Assembly: GCA_015499995.1 (NCBI GenBank)
Contig: JADNRV010000068.1
Span: 186,001 to 250,000 of the forward strand
Source of the DNA: Flammula alnicola
Taxonomy: Eukaryota > Basidiomycota > Agaricomycetes > Agaricales > Strophariaceae
Direction: 5' to 3'
DNA length: 64,000 nucleotides
The position numbers and the translations under genes are program-made. Positions 22,641 through 33,644 of this stretch are shown piece after piece (position 1 is the first letter of the stretch; each line of letters begins with the position of its first letter). The notes under the pieces were generated by a model, which did not search any database, was not told the DNA's origin, and saw nothing but the letters and a program-made list of their open reading frames with translations.

Positions 22641-23739
22641 CCATCCCCATTGTCAATATCCTCCCAGAAATTGATTGCTCCTGTCCGCTATGTAACTCTT
22701 CACTTTCCGATTAGGCATGAAAAGTTCCTCAATCCCGTCTCACCTATCACCCCTCAGCTTGACGAGATCTGGGCTCATGCTCTGACAACCGTCAACAGGG
22801 ACTGGCAGCAAGTTTTGGACCACGACTATCGTGAGGCGCTGCGAGGATATCCTTTCCCGGACCCATATATATTTGCAAGACCGGATTGGCAGACAGGTCG
22901 AATCAAGATGTATATTGTCGCATGGCTAAGTATTCGGGCAGCTTGGTCGCAGCGGACAACGACTTGGGAAGAGGATGACAATAAGATGCCTGGGCCTCAA
23001 GACTGAGGATTTCTTGGCGGATGTTTGTGGGAAGATGGGCCTTTTGAGTAAGGCTGGAAATGCGTCGGTTGGAGCATCTGCCGTGGCGTCAACCCCTCTT
23101 CAAAGCACATCGTCAACATCGTCGGGTAGTCGCTCAGCAGCAAAGAGGCAGAAGGCGTCAACCACAAAATCTAGCACTCTCTTCAAGATCGACTTGTCCA
23201 AGCTGAACTTCGATGGTGGCGTCTTCTGGAATCGCAAGCTTATTGCAAGTGGAGCTGATCTCAACTCTGGGAACATCACAATCGACCTGCAGATTGCTCG
23301 GGAAATCGTCTGGAACCTTTTCGAAAACAACTTCCGGATCGAACTTCTCTATCTTGATCGATGCATCTTTCCGAGGATTCACATGTCCGTGAAAGAGGGA
23401 GAGGAAAGGGATGAGATGGTTTATGATTGTTTTCACCTCAGAAAGCCTGTGTCTCTGGACTTCGACGGGTCCGAGCAACATGAAGGATTGGGTGCTGCGG
23501 ATTATGAGGCTCGGATGAAACAGGTGGACAACTTTCGCCTTCTCTTGAGTTCATGGTCAGGTCCACCGGCAGAGAAGCTCAGGAGAATGTCGGCACTTAC
23601 GTTTTCGGAGGGGTGGGACATCGAGAGTACGCTGGAGACCGTACAAGCAGTCGAACGGATTGCGTACCCGTTCTACTGCCAGACATTCTTTGCCTACTTC
23701 GGTCAAGCACCATCTTTGCCTCACGTTCAGCCCGGTTGA

Positions 23740-24091
23740 TCGCCATCTCTTCACATTCGGACATGGGCATTGTAGTTTTTCTTGTCGGTACGTGTCTTAT
23801 TACCTGTCAACCTTGTTTTAGATCAAGTGACTGACAGGCATATGTGTTGTACTAGTGTTTTATTTTTGTTATCGCTGTCTGTGATTCGTCCCCGCTGGAT
23901 GGATCTCAATATATGTTTTTGTTGTTGCGTGCGTGATCTGCGTGATTGATATGGCTATTTCTGTCTGTTGTTAAAGGTATGATCTTCAACGGTTGCTTTC
24001 TTTCCTTCCTTCCCTCGCCTGCTCTGTCTCGCAACGAAATTTTTGCTGCTTGTTGGCTTTTTTACTGCTATCATTGCCTTGTTACTGTGCT
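23740..24091 (+). other. Intergenic region before the KDZ transposase
   Basis: Pyrimidine-rich leader (many TTTCCTTCC/CTGTCT runs near 23,990-24,060) directly before the transposase ATG. This is typical of fungal promoter and leader sequence, with no clear TATA box. It contains no TGACTGTGTC hairpin. Confidence 0.5.
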
Positions 24092-27000
24092 ATGCCTAGC
24101 CTATTCCGACGTGCCTCTCAGAGGAATGTGGCCCACCCCGTCCTGCCGGAAGGTCTGGTTCGTGCTGAGGACGTGCCCCAGCCACGTCACCCCTACGGTT
24201 CCGGTAACGTTGTGACTGGTATTCAAGGACGTGTTCATACGGAGGCTGGCTTACTGAGTCAAGTCACCCATGGGTCTTCTATGCAATTGCCGATGCCTGC
24301 TGAAGTGGCACCACATGTGGACCTGGGTCTTGGCGATCAACCAGATGCAGCGAGTAGCGCAGAGGGTAAGAATGGCAAGAAGCAGAGGCAGTGGAGGAAG
24401 TGGAGTGAGGATATCATACCATCGTTGTTGGAGCCTTATCTGCAGTTGCTACAAGAATCAGAGGGTCTACGCAACTTGGAGTTGCTACGAAATCAAGTGG
24501 GCTGTGCTGGCTGTGCTCGTGGCCAGTTTCTCGATGTTTCGTGTATATTCTTTAACAGTGGGTACAATTTCTGCCACATATAGCCTTGATATTAAATTAT
24601 ACTCTTTCATAGAAATCGAGAAGATTAAACTTTGCACTTGCACCGAACCTGCTTTACAACTCCTCCATATGGGTCTATTCCCTTGTGCACCATCTCAGCC
24701 ATCTTTGGCTGTGGACTTGAATGTTTTGGACTTCGCTTCTGACTTGTTCGTGAATGCAGCACCAAACACTACAGCTTGGTGTGAAACACTGGAGGGCTTT
24801 CTAAGTGCTCGGCATTTTAAACTGGAGACGCGTGTTAGTATTTCTTTTTTTGCTTTAAGGCTTTAATGCTAAAAAGGATACAAATAATTTAGAACAGTTT
24901 GCGTGGCCGATTTGGGAATGCTTTGCATTGGTACGCAACCTTAACAAATGAGAAGAATTTGCGGATGCGGGACTACTTGGACAATGTTCGGGGCTCTATA
25001 TTGTCAATGGACGAGGATGCACCGGTTGTTGGTGAATCTGATGGTAAGTCTGACTTCTGCATTTACTGTTATTATATGACAACTTCTATTAGATAATGTA
25101 GCTCATACGCCTCAGCATTTGCCTCCTATTTCTGTGGTAAATGAGCCAAATACTGGAAAAGGTCAGTTAATATATATTCAATTTTACACCTGCAGATATA
25201 TCATAGATGCTTTTCCAGATGACCCAAGTAATGCTTTTGCGGGACGTCCTGACCGTCCAAGTGAATATCTATGGCAAAGGTGCCCACTATGCTTCGGCGG
25301 TGAGAATTGGGCTAAAGAACATGACCTGTAAGTCTGTCATCTTTCAGAGTGGAGGTTGAAACTAATATTATAAAAGTGTGGATGCAATTGTATGTATTGA
25401 TGCATGCTTCACACAAAAGCACAGAAAGTCACAAGGTAAAGCTTGGAATGCACCTCGCTCTCATCCTGAAACTGTGTTCGTGCCTCCTGATGAAGTAAAT
25501 GCTATGGAGGCAAAAGTTGAGGAGATTCGACCTAGCGACAAAAGTAAACATTCAGAATCTGGAGCTGTGTCTGGTCATAAACGTTCAGAATCTCGAGCTG
25601 CTTCTGGTCATAAACATACAGTGCCTGAAAACTCTGATCCTGAGTATGAACCTAGAATCCGAGTGCCTATATCTGTTTTGGAAGAATGTAAAGAGTCTTT
25701 CTTGGCTGCAGATGAAAAGCGCATAAAAGCTAGTACTCTGTTCTTTGCAGATACAGGTTTAATGGCCTTGCTCTGTCGACATGATCGTGTGCTATGGTTG
25801 GTCAATATGACTTCTGCTGGTGAAAAACAACATTATGCTTTGACTTTGCTGAATAAACTGTTTGAGCATATTCCTGAAACCATGCGTATTGGAGTTCTGT
25901 ATGATATTGGATGCCAACTTCATAGAAGTTGTGAAAAGTTTGGCTTCTTGGATGATATTATTGATCACTTGGTCTTTGGAATATCTGTATTTCATGCTTA
26001 TGGACATCAGTGGCCTTGCCAGATTATTTATCATCCTAGAAAGTGTAAAGGTTTTGGCTTGACTGATGGTGAGGGCTGTGAACACTTTTGGAGTTCTATC
26101 AAGTCTCTGATACCTTCTTGCCGTGTTTCCACCTATTTCAATCGGATATACACAATTGACACTCAAATCAAAGCTTTGGATGAGAAATCCTTATTTGGAA
26201 TGGGAAAATGGTTGCATTGAAAATGGATTGTAACCAAGGAAAAGAAAAGTGACTCAGAGAATGTATTGCAAACTGTTGATTCCTTGGGTTATTCTGAGAA
26301 TATCTTGCATTCAGAGTGGAATGCCCAAGTAACAGAGCAGACCAAACCCCTTAAACGACAGTCAAAAAATCTGGCAAACAAAGAGATAGAAGAAATTCTG
26401 TCATTAAATAAAGTGGTGGAAACCTACAAGAGCAGAATTACAGAATTGCAAAATATGCTGGATACTGGTGAATATGAACATGACATGGACTTACTGGAAG
26501 TACAAGAGTTTCTACAAGACCTTATGCAAAAGCTAGAAAAAACTCAGAAAGCTGTTGCTAATAAAAAGGCAAAATTATCTGTTGATGGAAAACAAAGCCT
26601 GAAAAAGCTCATGGGAAACGAGTTCTTAAAACATCGTATGAATGCACTGGCCTTAAAGCAAAGAATCAGAGATCGGTTACGTCAGAGAAAGTTTGAGTTG
26701 GAGAATTTGGAACGTGCTTATCGGATTACTGTAAATCAATCCAAACTGGAAAAACACACCCAACAACAAATTAAACGCAAAGAACCTGGAATTCAAACTC
26801 TGGCTAGAAATTACAACAAGCTTTGTACAGAGCTTGCAAAAATGATTTCTGCAAAAAAAGCTCCATCAGGTGCAATTGCACCTTTGCTTATTGAAATGGA
26901 AAACTTGTTTAAATTGGATGTTGATGATGATATTTGGCAAGACATTGGTTTAACTAGTGATATTGATGAATTAGAAGAAGTGCCTCTGTGGCTAGGCAAT

Positions 27001-27501
27001 GATGATGTGCGCAAAGGAATAAAGGCTATGCTTGAACATGATCGCTGTGTTGAAGAAGAACGACATTTGATTGCAGAAAGATTGTCTATGCAGCAATGGA
27101 TGCGAGAAGAATGGGCAGTAAATAAGACTGCATTGAATTGGTCACAGGATGATGCAAATCTTATGTATCAGCTGACACAAAGATCAGAATATTTGCTCAG
27201 ACTATGCTTGGCATGGGAACCGTTGGTTCGAGGTATCCCTTGTTCAGAATCAAGTTCTTGGGGGCCAAGCCTTGATGAATTGCATTCTGCAAGACAATAT
27301 GAAGTCAATGAAAGCTTAATTCAAGCTGATAGCCAAAACAATGAAGGGAATGTTTCAAATGATGACATGGAAATGGACTTTGACAGTGAGGTTGATTATG
27401 ATTCAGATGATGAGGAGATGGAGGTTGATGATGCAGAATTGGTGGATAATTTGGAAGTTGATGCTCTTGCAGACAACTTTTTCATAAATTTGAATTATTG
27501 A
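24092..27501 (+). pseudogene. KDZ transposase gene, spliced, with one premature stop
   Basis: DDE-type transposase expected to cut the TIRs of the surrounding element. Exons: 24092-24557, 24613-24833, ~24898-25043, 25093-25161, 25207-25327 and 25379-27501, with introns of ~45-64 nt. Order: a Lys-rich N-terminus, a first Cys cluster (CAGCARGQF, then CTCTEPALQLLHMGLFPCAP), a second one (CPLCFGG), then the KDZ core. In the core, VCIDACF carries the first Asp (25401-25403), LYDIGCQLHRSC the second (25903-25905) and DGEGCEHFW the Glu (26071-26082). A coiled-coil-like charged region follows and the C-terminal tail is acidic. Two defects: TGA at 26218-26220 with the frame intact after it, and a phase mismatch at the exon 2/3 join near 24,834-24,898. 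Confidence 0.85.
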
Positions 27502-28109
27502 AGTTCTCCAGTGAAAAAATAATTACCTTGATATGAAAATATTATATACATATGCAAACAGTTTTTTGTCTTGTAAAAGTGTTTTGTCTTGAATATAAAA
27601 TAGTTTGTGGCTTTGTAAATTAGTTTCCAGTGCAATTAAATGTTTTTGGTATGATCAAAATTATGATTAAGGCTTGAAAAACTAAGTTTGATAGACAAGA
27701 AATAATTTGCTAACCAAAGTATGTTTTTTGAAACAGTGAAAATACTTTACATATGGGAAATATATTTTGGCAGTGGACTGAAATCATTTTTCATTAGTGA
27801 AAAATAGTTGTCCAAGATGAAAATGATTTTCAATTTGGTGGATATTATTTTCAGGAGTGGAATTTAATTTTTCTACATAGAAAAAGATTTTATGATTTGC
27901 GGAATATTATTTTGGAGGACTTCTACAGTAGTTTCTACAAATAATGAGATTGTGAGATTTTTCTAATATGCCCATGTATTTGTATAACCACATAATTAGA
28001 ACCTTGACTTAATTTTTAGACCAGAGATTGAAAGCTGATAAAGTCATTTTCCTGAAAGTTAAGAACATTGGTAAAAAAAAAAACATCCACAGTATAAGCT
28101 GATAGATGG
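27502..28109. other. AT-rich region between transposase and right TIR
   Basis: No gene seen. Short recurring phrases such as tgaaaatNattt and ggaatattattttNag suggest degenerate repeats like those at 8415-9474. Confidence 0.6.
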
Positions 28110-29041
28110 AACATGGACCCATACTGAAATTATAGACATTCCAGAGAACCCTTTTTAATAAATATGCAGAGCTGTCACTCAATTCTTTCATGGTATGGCA
28201 TAAAAAGACAGCGCATATAAGAAATATGGTTGAACTGCCTTTCATGTCTGAATCCTCTATCTATTTGTCACCTTCAGTGTGCCCTCCTAATCATAGTCCT
28301 TTATAAGCATAATATGCAGCATTGCTCTGCCATTATCTACTGAACAGTCTATGCAGCAGCACATATGACAAATATAGTTGAACTGCCTTCCGTGTCTGAA
28401 TCCTCTATCTATTTGTCACCTTCAGTGTGCCCTCCTAATCATAGTCCTTTATAAGCATAATAATATAGATCACTGCTCTTCCATCATCAACTGACCTAAC
28501 ATTATGTGATAAGATATCTCTCTCTTATTTGCATGCACAATGATACTCGAACTTTACCCCATCCATGAGATCTCTCTCCACCATCTCACATGGCATAATG
28601 TTTATCAGTGTCCAATAACCATGCACCCAGGTGCATAATATTTTCAATGGAAGAATATTCCACTAACAAAATGTGAGTGTAATGCCTTGCCTCTTTGTAT
28701 TTGGTCTTTACTCAATAGTATCTAAGTGTGCATGAAGAAACGGAGGCTGTAGCTGCAGCGGTTGGCCAGCTACTATTTTTAAAATTTATGGACTCCTGGC
28801 ACCCTGTGACATATGAAAACAATTTCAGCAACAAAAATTATATTCACTGTTATAAAAATAAAATCATGAAGTGTGCTGAAATTATTTCTAAAACCCAAAT
28901 TTTTTGGTAATAATTTTATATTTTCTGAAAACATTTTCAGCAAAATTATTTGCAAATAATTATTTTTTGGGGGGCCTTTAGGCTGTATTGCCTATCAGGA
29001 ATTAATCAACCTAAAAGGTTAGGGGGGGGGTCACTGAAGTG
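28110..29041 (-). repeat. Right terminal inverted repeat of the KDZ element
   Basis: Inverse copy of 7470-8414, ending GGTCACTGAAGTG. It is followed by the second copy of the 7-bp target duplication and then the remainder of the LINE-C 3' UTR. Confidence 0.85.
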
Positions 29042-29330
29042 TCAGGTGACCCCTCTTCCCATCCCAACACTCCTATCTGCCGTTCGTGCGGTAGTGTTAA
29101 CAACGCCGCGACGACAGACAATCTGTAGTTGCGAGACTACCTATCTGGGTCTCAGGCGGCTGCGCTGTCTCGCCCGTGCCGCGCTCGCGTGCGTTGCATG
29201 CTCGCCGTCGAGCCAACTTCTTTCTTTTGCACGCGTAGCTTACCGCCTCCATTTGTATTAGTTAGAGACCGGACTGCTTTCGTGCACTGGTATAAAATTG
29301 ATGATTTAAAAAAAAAAAAAAAAAAAAATG

Positions 29331-32300
29331 ACAGCAATGCCGCACATACCAGCAACAAGATCATGTGCTTCCTGATGTATGTCCCACTCCATATCGGAGG
29401 GAGACTCGATGAAAGTAACCTTATGTTCAGGCGAGCGCCTGAACCAAGGTTCAAGTACACGACACACTATCAGTGACTGAGACTGAAAGGAGTGCGGCGA
29501 AGGATCCACTGAGAGGCGAGCAGCATGCATCGCATCAGTGAAAATAGTAACGCACTTGACATCCCCAAAGCCGACGGCATTGGAGACAGCTACGCAAATG
29601 GCAAAGAGCTTTGCGTCCATAGATGAGGCCCTCCTGGCAGCATGGCACCCAGAATAAACCTGTGCACCCTGCTGTTTGATAACAATGCCGGTGGCGGCTT
29701 GCCACCCCAGGGGGCAGGAGCCGTCGACACCAGCATATGCAGCATCTGGGTCGTCCTCGAGAGACTCGAGAGATGCATCCAAAATGAGCTTCCAAGCCGC
29801 TTCAGGATCTGGGGACCTGCTAAAGCGTGGCTTGGAAAGCCACTTGAATCAATCGGCAAACCAATCAAGGATTCGATAACCCGGACGAGCCTCAGGAGCA
29901 AAAGGCTCCATAGACTCCACAGGGACAGTGGAATAATTAACATTATCCATAAGGCCACCCATCACCTTATGGCGATGAGCTGCAGGCATGCGTTCAACTG
30001 ACATGGGATGGGGGGTCACGCACTTTAAGTGTCGATCTGGCCATAAAGACCCGGATGGGATGAGTATCAGAAAGAGTGGCGACGTGAACCGTAGAATGAT
30101 CGTGCAGTCTTTCGAGAAGTATAGGGATGGGTAGGAGGCCCGCAAGGGCCTCCACCCCTCCTGAAGGTGAAGTACAGAATGCACCTATAATCCAAAGAGC
30201 AGCCTTGCACTGAACTTGCACAAGCTGTTTAATGAGGCCCTTATTTCGGGCACCCTTGAAAAACCACATGCGATACCCATAAGTAAATATGGGAACCACA
30301 CATGTGCGATAAAGGAGGCGCTTTTGCATAGGCAAGAGCCCCTGAGTGGAGGAACCAAGCATCTTCATCGATATGACCGATGTGAAGCCCTTGGTGGAGT
30401 AATAACGCACATGCTCATTGAAGGTGAGCTTGCGGTCAAAGTAAAAGCCCAGGTACTGCCAAAATGGCTTGGGCTTGAGATAATTAGCATGATCCCCAGT
30501 GTAAGGTGCATACCCGAGATCAATACTAGGATTATAATAAGCATGAGATCTGTTGAAGTGATAGATCTCAGACTTGTCGTGTTCGAGCACCAAAGCAAAG
30601 GCCTTGAACAATTCAAAGATACCAGCGTATGCCTTCTTAAGCATCGCAATATTATGATCCAGCCACTCATCTTGCACGATGAGTGTGCCATCATCAACAT
30701 AAGAGAGGAGGTCGACCCTCAACCCAAGGTCGAGACACCGCTTCTCGAATAGGCGCATGATAGGCGCCAAGTAAATAGCTGACAAGACAGGGGACAAGGC
30801 TGATCCCTGGCCCACCCCCACGTCTGCCTGCAATGGGTCTGATAAGAAGGAGTTCCACGCATAGCGCGTCTTCCTTTCTACCAGATAAGATGCGAAAAAC
30901 TTGACCACCAATGGGGGGAAGCCAAGTTTCCAAAGAATAATCACAAGCGCGTCATGATTAAGTGAAGGGAAAAACTGAGCGAGATCAAAAGCGACCACGC
31001 TAGTCTTCAAGCCCTTAGCCCACCCCGCATGCACAATGTGCATGAGGAAGAGCCCTGCATCCTCTGTGGAATGTTGGCGAACACCCCCACCTGGTTAGGA
31101 TGAAAAATGTCCAATCCGACAGCGTCGAACTGAATGCGATTCGAGATCATCTTCTCGATCAATTTGCCGCAGGTGTTCAGGAGAACAATAGGCCTGAATG
31201 CCTTAGGTGCAGAGTAGGAGGGCTTGTTCGGCTTAGGTATAATAACCAAGGTAGACTCCTTAAATACCGACGGCCAGTAGCCCACACGCAGGGCCACAGT
31301 AGCCCAGTGGTTTCGATCACTAAAGACCTGTTGAGGTGGCTGTGCAGCTGCTGGAAAGGTTGTGGGTTCGATTCCCGCTCATCCCTTCTACCTGAGTACA
31401 AAGGAAGGAGTTTGTGACAAACAGTTGGTTACAGTCACAATCGGTACTGCATGCCGGTAAACGGCTGTAGGACTAAGGCTGGATGTCATGATCCTCTGGC
31501 CGAGTGGGATGCGGATCTCTGGGCCTGGCAAGCCCGCGGCATATCGGGGGGGAACATTCACCGTACCCCAAATTGGCTGGCTTGATACACCAGTCGTACC
31601 CATTACGGGAGCGAAAGCACAGGGGGCAGTAAGCGGGGGTAGTTTATATAGAACAAGCTAAACGTCCTGAGAAGGGCCAGGCCACCCTCCACCACGAACT
31701 CCCAGTCCAGCTGCTTACTGGCATAAACTGGATTAGTAAGGGTTGTTAGTCGGCAATTTGACGGCAGGGGCCCAACAGACTCGGGCTTGGTCCTGTAGAC
31801 TGTGCCCAAAGGGGTCCCCACCAGGGATCTTCGGCGGGTGGTTGTAATTCGGACCTGGGTTACCCGGTCCCATACTGGGAGCTTGTAGGGGGTTCGCCCC
31901 GAGGCGTTAGTTGACACTCTGGGAGGGAGGCCGTCTGTTCTAAGAAATGGAGGGCGGAAGAGTTCCTGGACCGATGCGCACCAATATGGGAAACCAAGCT
32001 GGAAATAACTCCATGCTGAGATCTGTCTGTCAGATCGATTCTCGGATGCACAACACGGTTGGTTGCTGGCAAGGCAGAGAGTGGGGACAGATGGGGATCC
32101 GCGCCGGTTGGCTTCAGTGAACCATCTGCCCTGCAACGGGAAACCGAGTAGCTGGGGCTCTATAATAACTCCCTGGTGAGACGCGAGCCGTAGTGGGCCA
32201 AGGCAGTCCCTTGTGACCCAGCTCGAGAGCACTAAATCCTCTGTCGGTTCACTCGGCTGACTAGGCCGGGTATTGAATCTAAGTTGATTCCAAGTGGCAG

Positions 32301-32521
32301 CGCAAGCTGCTGTCTGCCCCGCAAGGGCGCAAGGCATAGGGTCTCTCTTTGGAGGGGCCCTACATTTGAAATTGGTGATTTTAAAAAAATAAAAATAAAA
32401 AAAAAAAAATGTAGCCCACACGCATGCAGGCATTGGCAATCGAAAGCAGGACCTCAACAGAGTGAGGATCCCGATGTACTATCCCCTTCAGGTGGCACCA
32501 ATTGATATGATCCAGACCTGG
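29331..32521 (-). pseudogene. LINE-B, reverse transcriptase and RNase H part
   Basis: Continuation of LINE-B (2714-3309) on the other side of LINE-C. Reading from 32.52 kb down: end of a PDH(I/V)NW motif, RT with FDLAQFF and YVDD (near 30,705), then RNase H (DGSCPLGW, FTDAMHA). The frame is damaged by a 1.1-kb SINE at 31291-32410, a one-base insertion near 30,020 and a TGA near 29,850. The phenylalanine run at the end of the RNase H reading is an artefact of the LINE-C poly(A). Confidence 0.85.
31291..32410 (+). mobile_element. Large tRNA-headed SINE (1.12 kb)
   Basis: Flanked by a perfect 14-bp duplication GTAGCCCACACGCA (31277-31290 and 32411-32424) inside LINE-B. The head has a Pol III A box (TAGCCCAGTGG, 31300-31310) and a perfect B box (GGTTCGATTCC, 31365-31375). 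The tail is an A-rich run (aaaaaaataaaaataaaaaa...). The ~1-kb body has no convincing ORF; the 284-codon minus-strand ORF is antisense to the transcription unit. It was presumably mobilised by LINE machinery. Confidence 0.8.
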
Positions 32522-32920
32522 AGCACCCCGGCACCCAGCTGGAGTCAGATGAGGGACTCTGGGAGGGGGGTGATCCTGATCGCGGAGTGGGCCGCGGTTA
32601 AATCTACTCGACTACCCGTGATGTGTTTCCGTGTGGCGGTGGCGACGTGCGTGAGCGCTTAGGGTCTTGGTCATCCTAGGACCGGTGGCATCGACTCTCT
32701 GAGCCAGTGTCATGCGCCGCTGATGGAGGACCCAGTTCAGTGGATGGCGGTGGGGGCCTCGGCTCCTGCTTAGCTATTACAACGTAAATTTTACCGTTGA
32801 ACCAGGGAGGGTCTGGCAGGCTCTCTTTGCTTTCAGGTGACCCCCCTTCCCATCCCAATACTCCTATCTGCCGTTCATGCAGTAGCATTAACAATGCCGC
32901 AATGACGGACAATCTGTAGT
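32522..32920 (+). other. LINE-D: 3' UTR fragment
   Basis: Plus-strand copy of the LINE 3' end. It begins at the last codons of ORF2 (CGGCACCC...GTCAGATGAGG) and matches 45,105-45,500 of LINE-G up to GACAATCTGTAGT, where it is cut by the foldback element. The 5' junction with LINE-B at 32521 has no duplication. Confidence 0.75.
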
Positions 32921-33644
32921 CAGCCATGTAAGCTAGAATTATATATGATACCTGGGCTGCCTGCCAATAAGGAGTGTACATCCACAAGGCTAACAACCCC
33001 CTTGGGCAGTTGCCCAACACTATGCAACATAATACCTACAGGCTGCCGGGGTGCCAGAGATGGCTTTGGTGCTTGTTGTTGGGGCGGGTAATGGTAAATA
33101 GGTGTCAACAATGCAGGAAATGATGTCCAGCACTGTATTTTGGGTGCTGCTCGTCGTTGGGGGCGCTTTTGGGTGCGGAAAAAAATATAATGGAATCTAT
33201 TAATATATTCTGACCTGCCCCCACCTTTTGCGTGCCTCGGGGAGGGCGGGGATGGGTGGATTGATGAGCATGGCTTTGGATGACGTTCCTATTTGGGGCG
33301 GGGCTGCTGTCAAACAACTGTCAACAATGTGGGAAATGATGCCCGGGGTTGTATTTGGGCTCTTGCTCATCGTCAGGGGCGGTTTGGGGCACGGGGAAAA
33401 ATCCAATGGGGTCCAGTAATATATTGCTACCCATTGCCGCCCTTTGCGCACCTCATGGGGGGCGGGAATGGGTGGATTGATGAGGATGATTTTGGATGAT
33501 ATTCTAAAATTAGACGGAAAGCGCCCTGTGAGATATTTTTAGATGCTGGTGCTTGTGCCTTGTGTCGGTTCCTTATCTATAGATTAGATTGCCAGAAAGC
33601 GCCTGGCATGATATATTTAGATGCAGATGCTTGTGCCTAGGTGT

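Larger units (their letters stand above)
19245..23739 (+). pseudogene. K6: large passenger gene, disrupted by hAT B
   Basis: Start ATG 19245 (MSIPSTSSPSALF). Exons are 19236-19284, 19343-19423, 19477-19683, then (after hAT B at 19684-21568) 21577-22368 and 22420-23739, with introns of 51-58 nt and phase kept at every junction. Without the transposon the frame runs straight through the insertion site. Further damage: an in-frame TGA at 21846-21848 and a frameshift near 23006. The product would be ~850 residues: an N-terminal region, a conserved-looking block (GVPVWLVRPPGAIPYDM), a Ser/Gln/Ala/Pro repeat linker, then a tryptophan-rich C-terminal half. I recall similar uncharacterised proteins in Agaricomycetes but cannot assign a function. 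Confidence 0.65.
7470..29041 (+). mobile_element. Giant KDZ-type DNA transposon (21.6 kb) with passenger genes
   Basis: The element starts CACTTCAGTGACC and ends with its exact complement, followed inward by ~0.94 kb of near-identical inverted repeat. It is flanked by tcgggtg (7463-7469) and tcaggtg (29042-29048), a 7-bp duplication with one transition. LINE-G carries the undisturbed target (tcaggtg near 45411). Inside are a spliced KDZ transposase gene near the right end (24092-27501) and passenger genes K1, K2, K3, K5 and K6, plus nested hAT elements at 14.2, 15.0 and 19.7 kb. KDZ elements are known from Agaricomycetes. The extent and gene load are read directly from the TIRs; that the unit moved as a whole is inferred from the target duplication. 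Confidence 0.85.
3310..29330 (+). mobile_element. LINE-C: 5'-truncated Tad1-like LINE holding two nested DNA transposons
   Basis: LINE-C lies in LINE-B between copies of an 11-bp target duplication. It begins inside the endonuclease domain (5' truncation) and ends in the family 3' UTR plus a ~21-nt A tract at 29308-29328. The LINE body is 3310-6407, 7031-7469 and 29049-29330. The gaps are a hAT MITE (6408-7023) and the KDZ element (7470-29041). Related copies G (45.1-45.7 kb) and D show the uninterrupted 3' UTR, which fixes both insertion sites. Confidence 0.85.

Noticed and set aside
22426..22656. Minus-strand ORF with AKKAVL repeats
   Set aside because: It is the shadow of the 18-nt repeat that encodes the SLQAPP linker of K6.
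7470..29041. TET/JBP dioxygenase gene in the KDZ element
   Set aside because: Looked for because TET/JBP genes are linked to KDZ elements in Agaricomycetes, but no HxD...H pattern in a plausible context was found in K1-K6.
31293..31380. Functional tRNA gene
   Set aside because: Good A and B boxes but no cloverleaf, and it sits at the head of a retroposed unit with a 14-bp duplication.
31603..32457. 284-codon minus-strand ORF
   Set aside because: It lies antisense in the body of the tRNA-headed SINE, starts in its A-rich tail, and shows no domain-like pattern.
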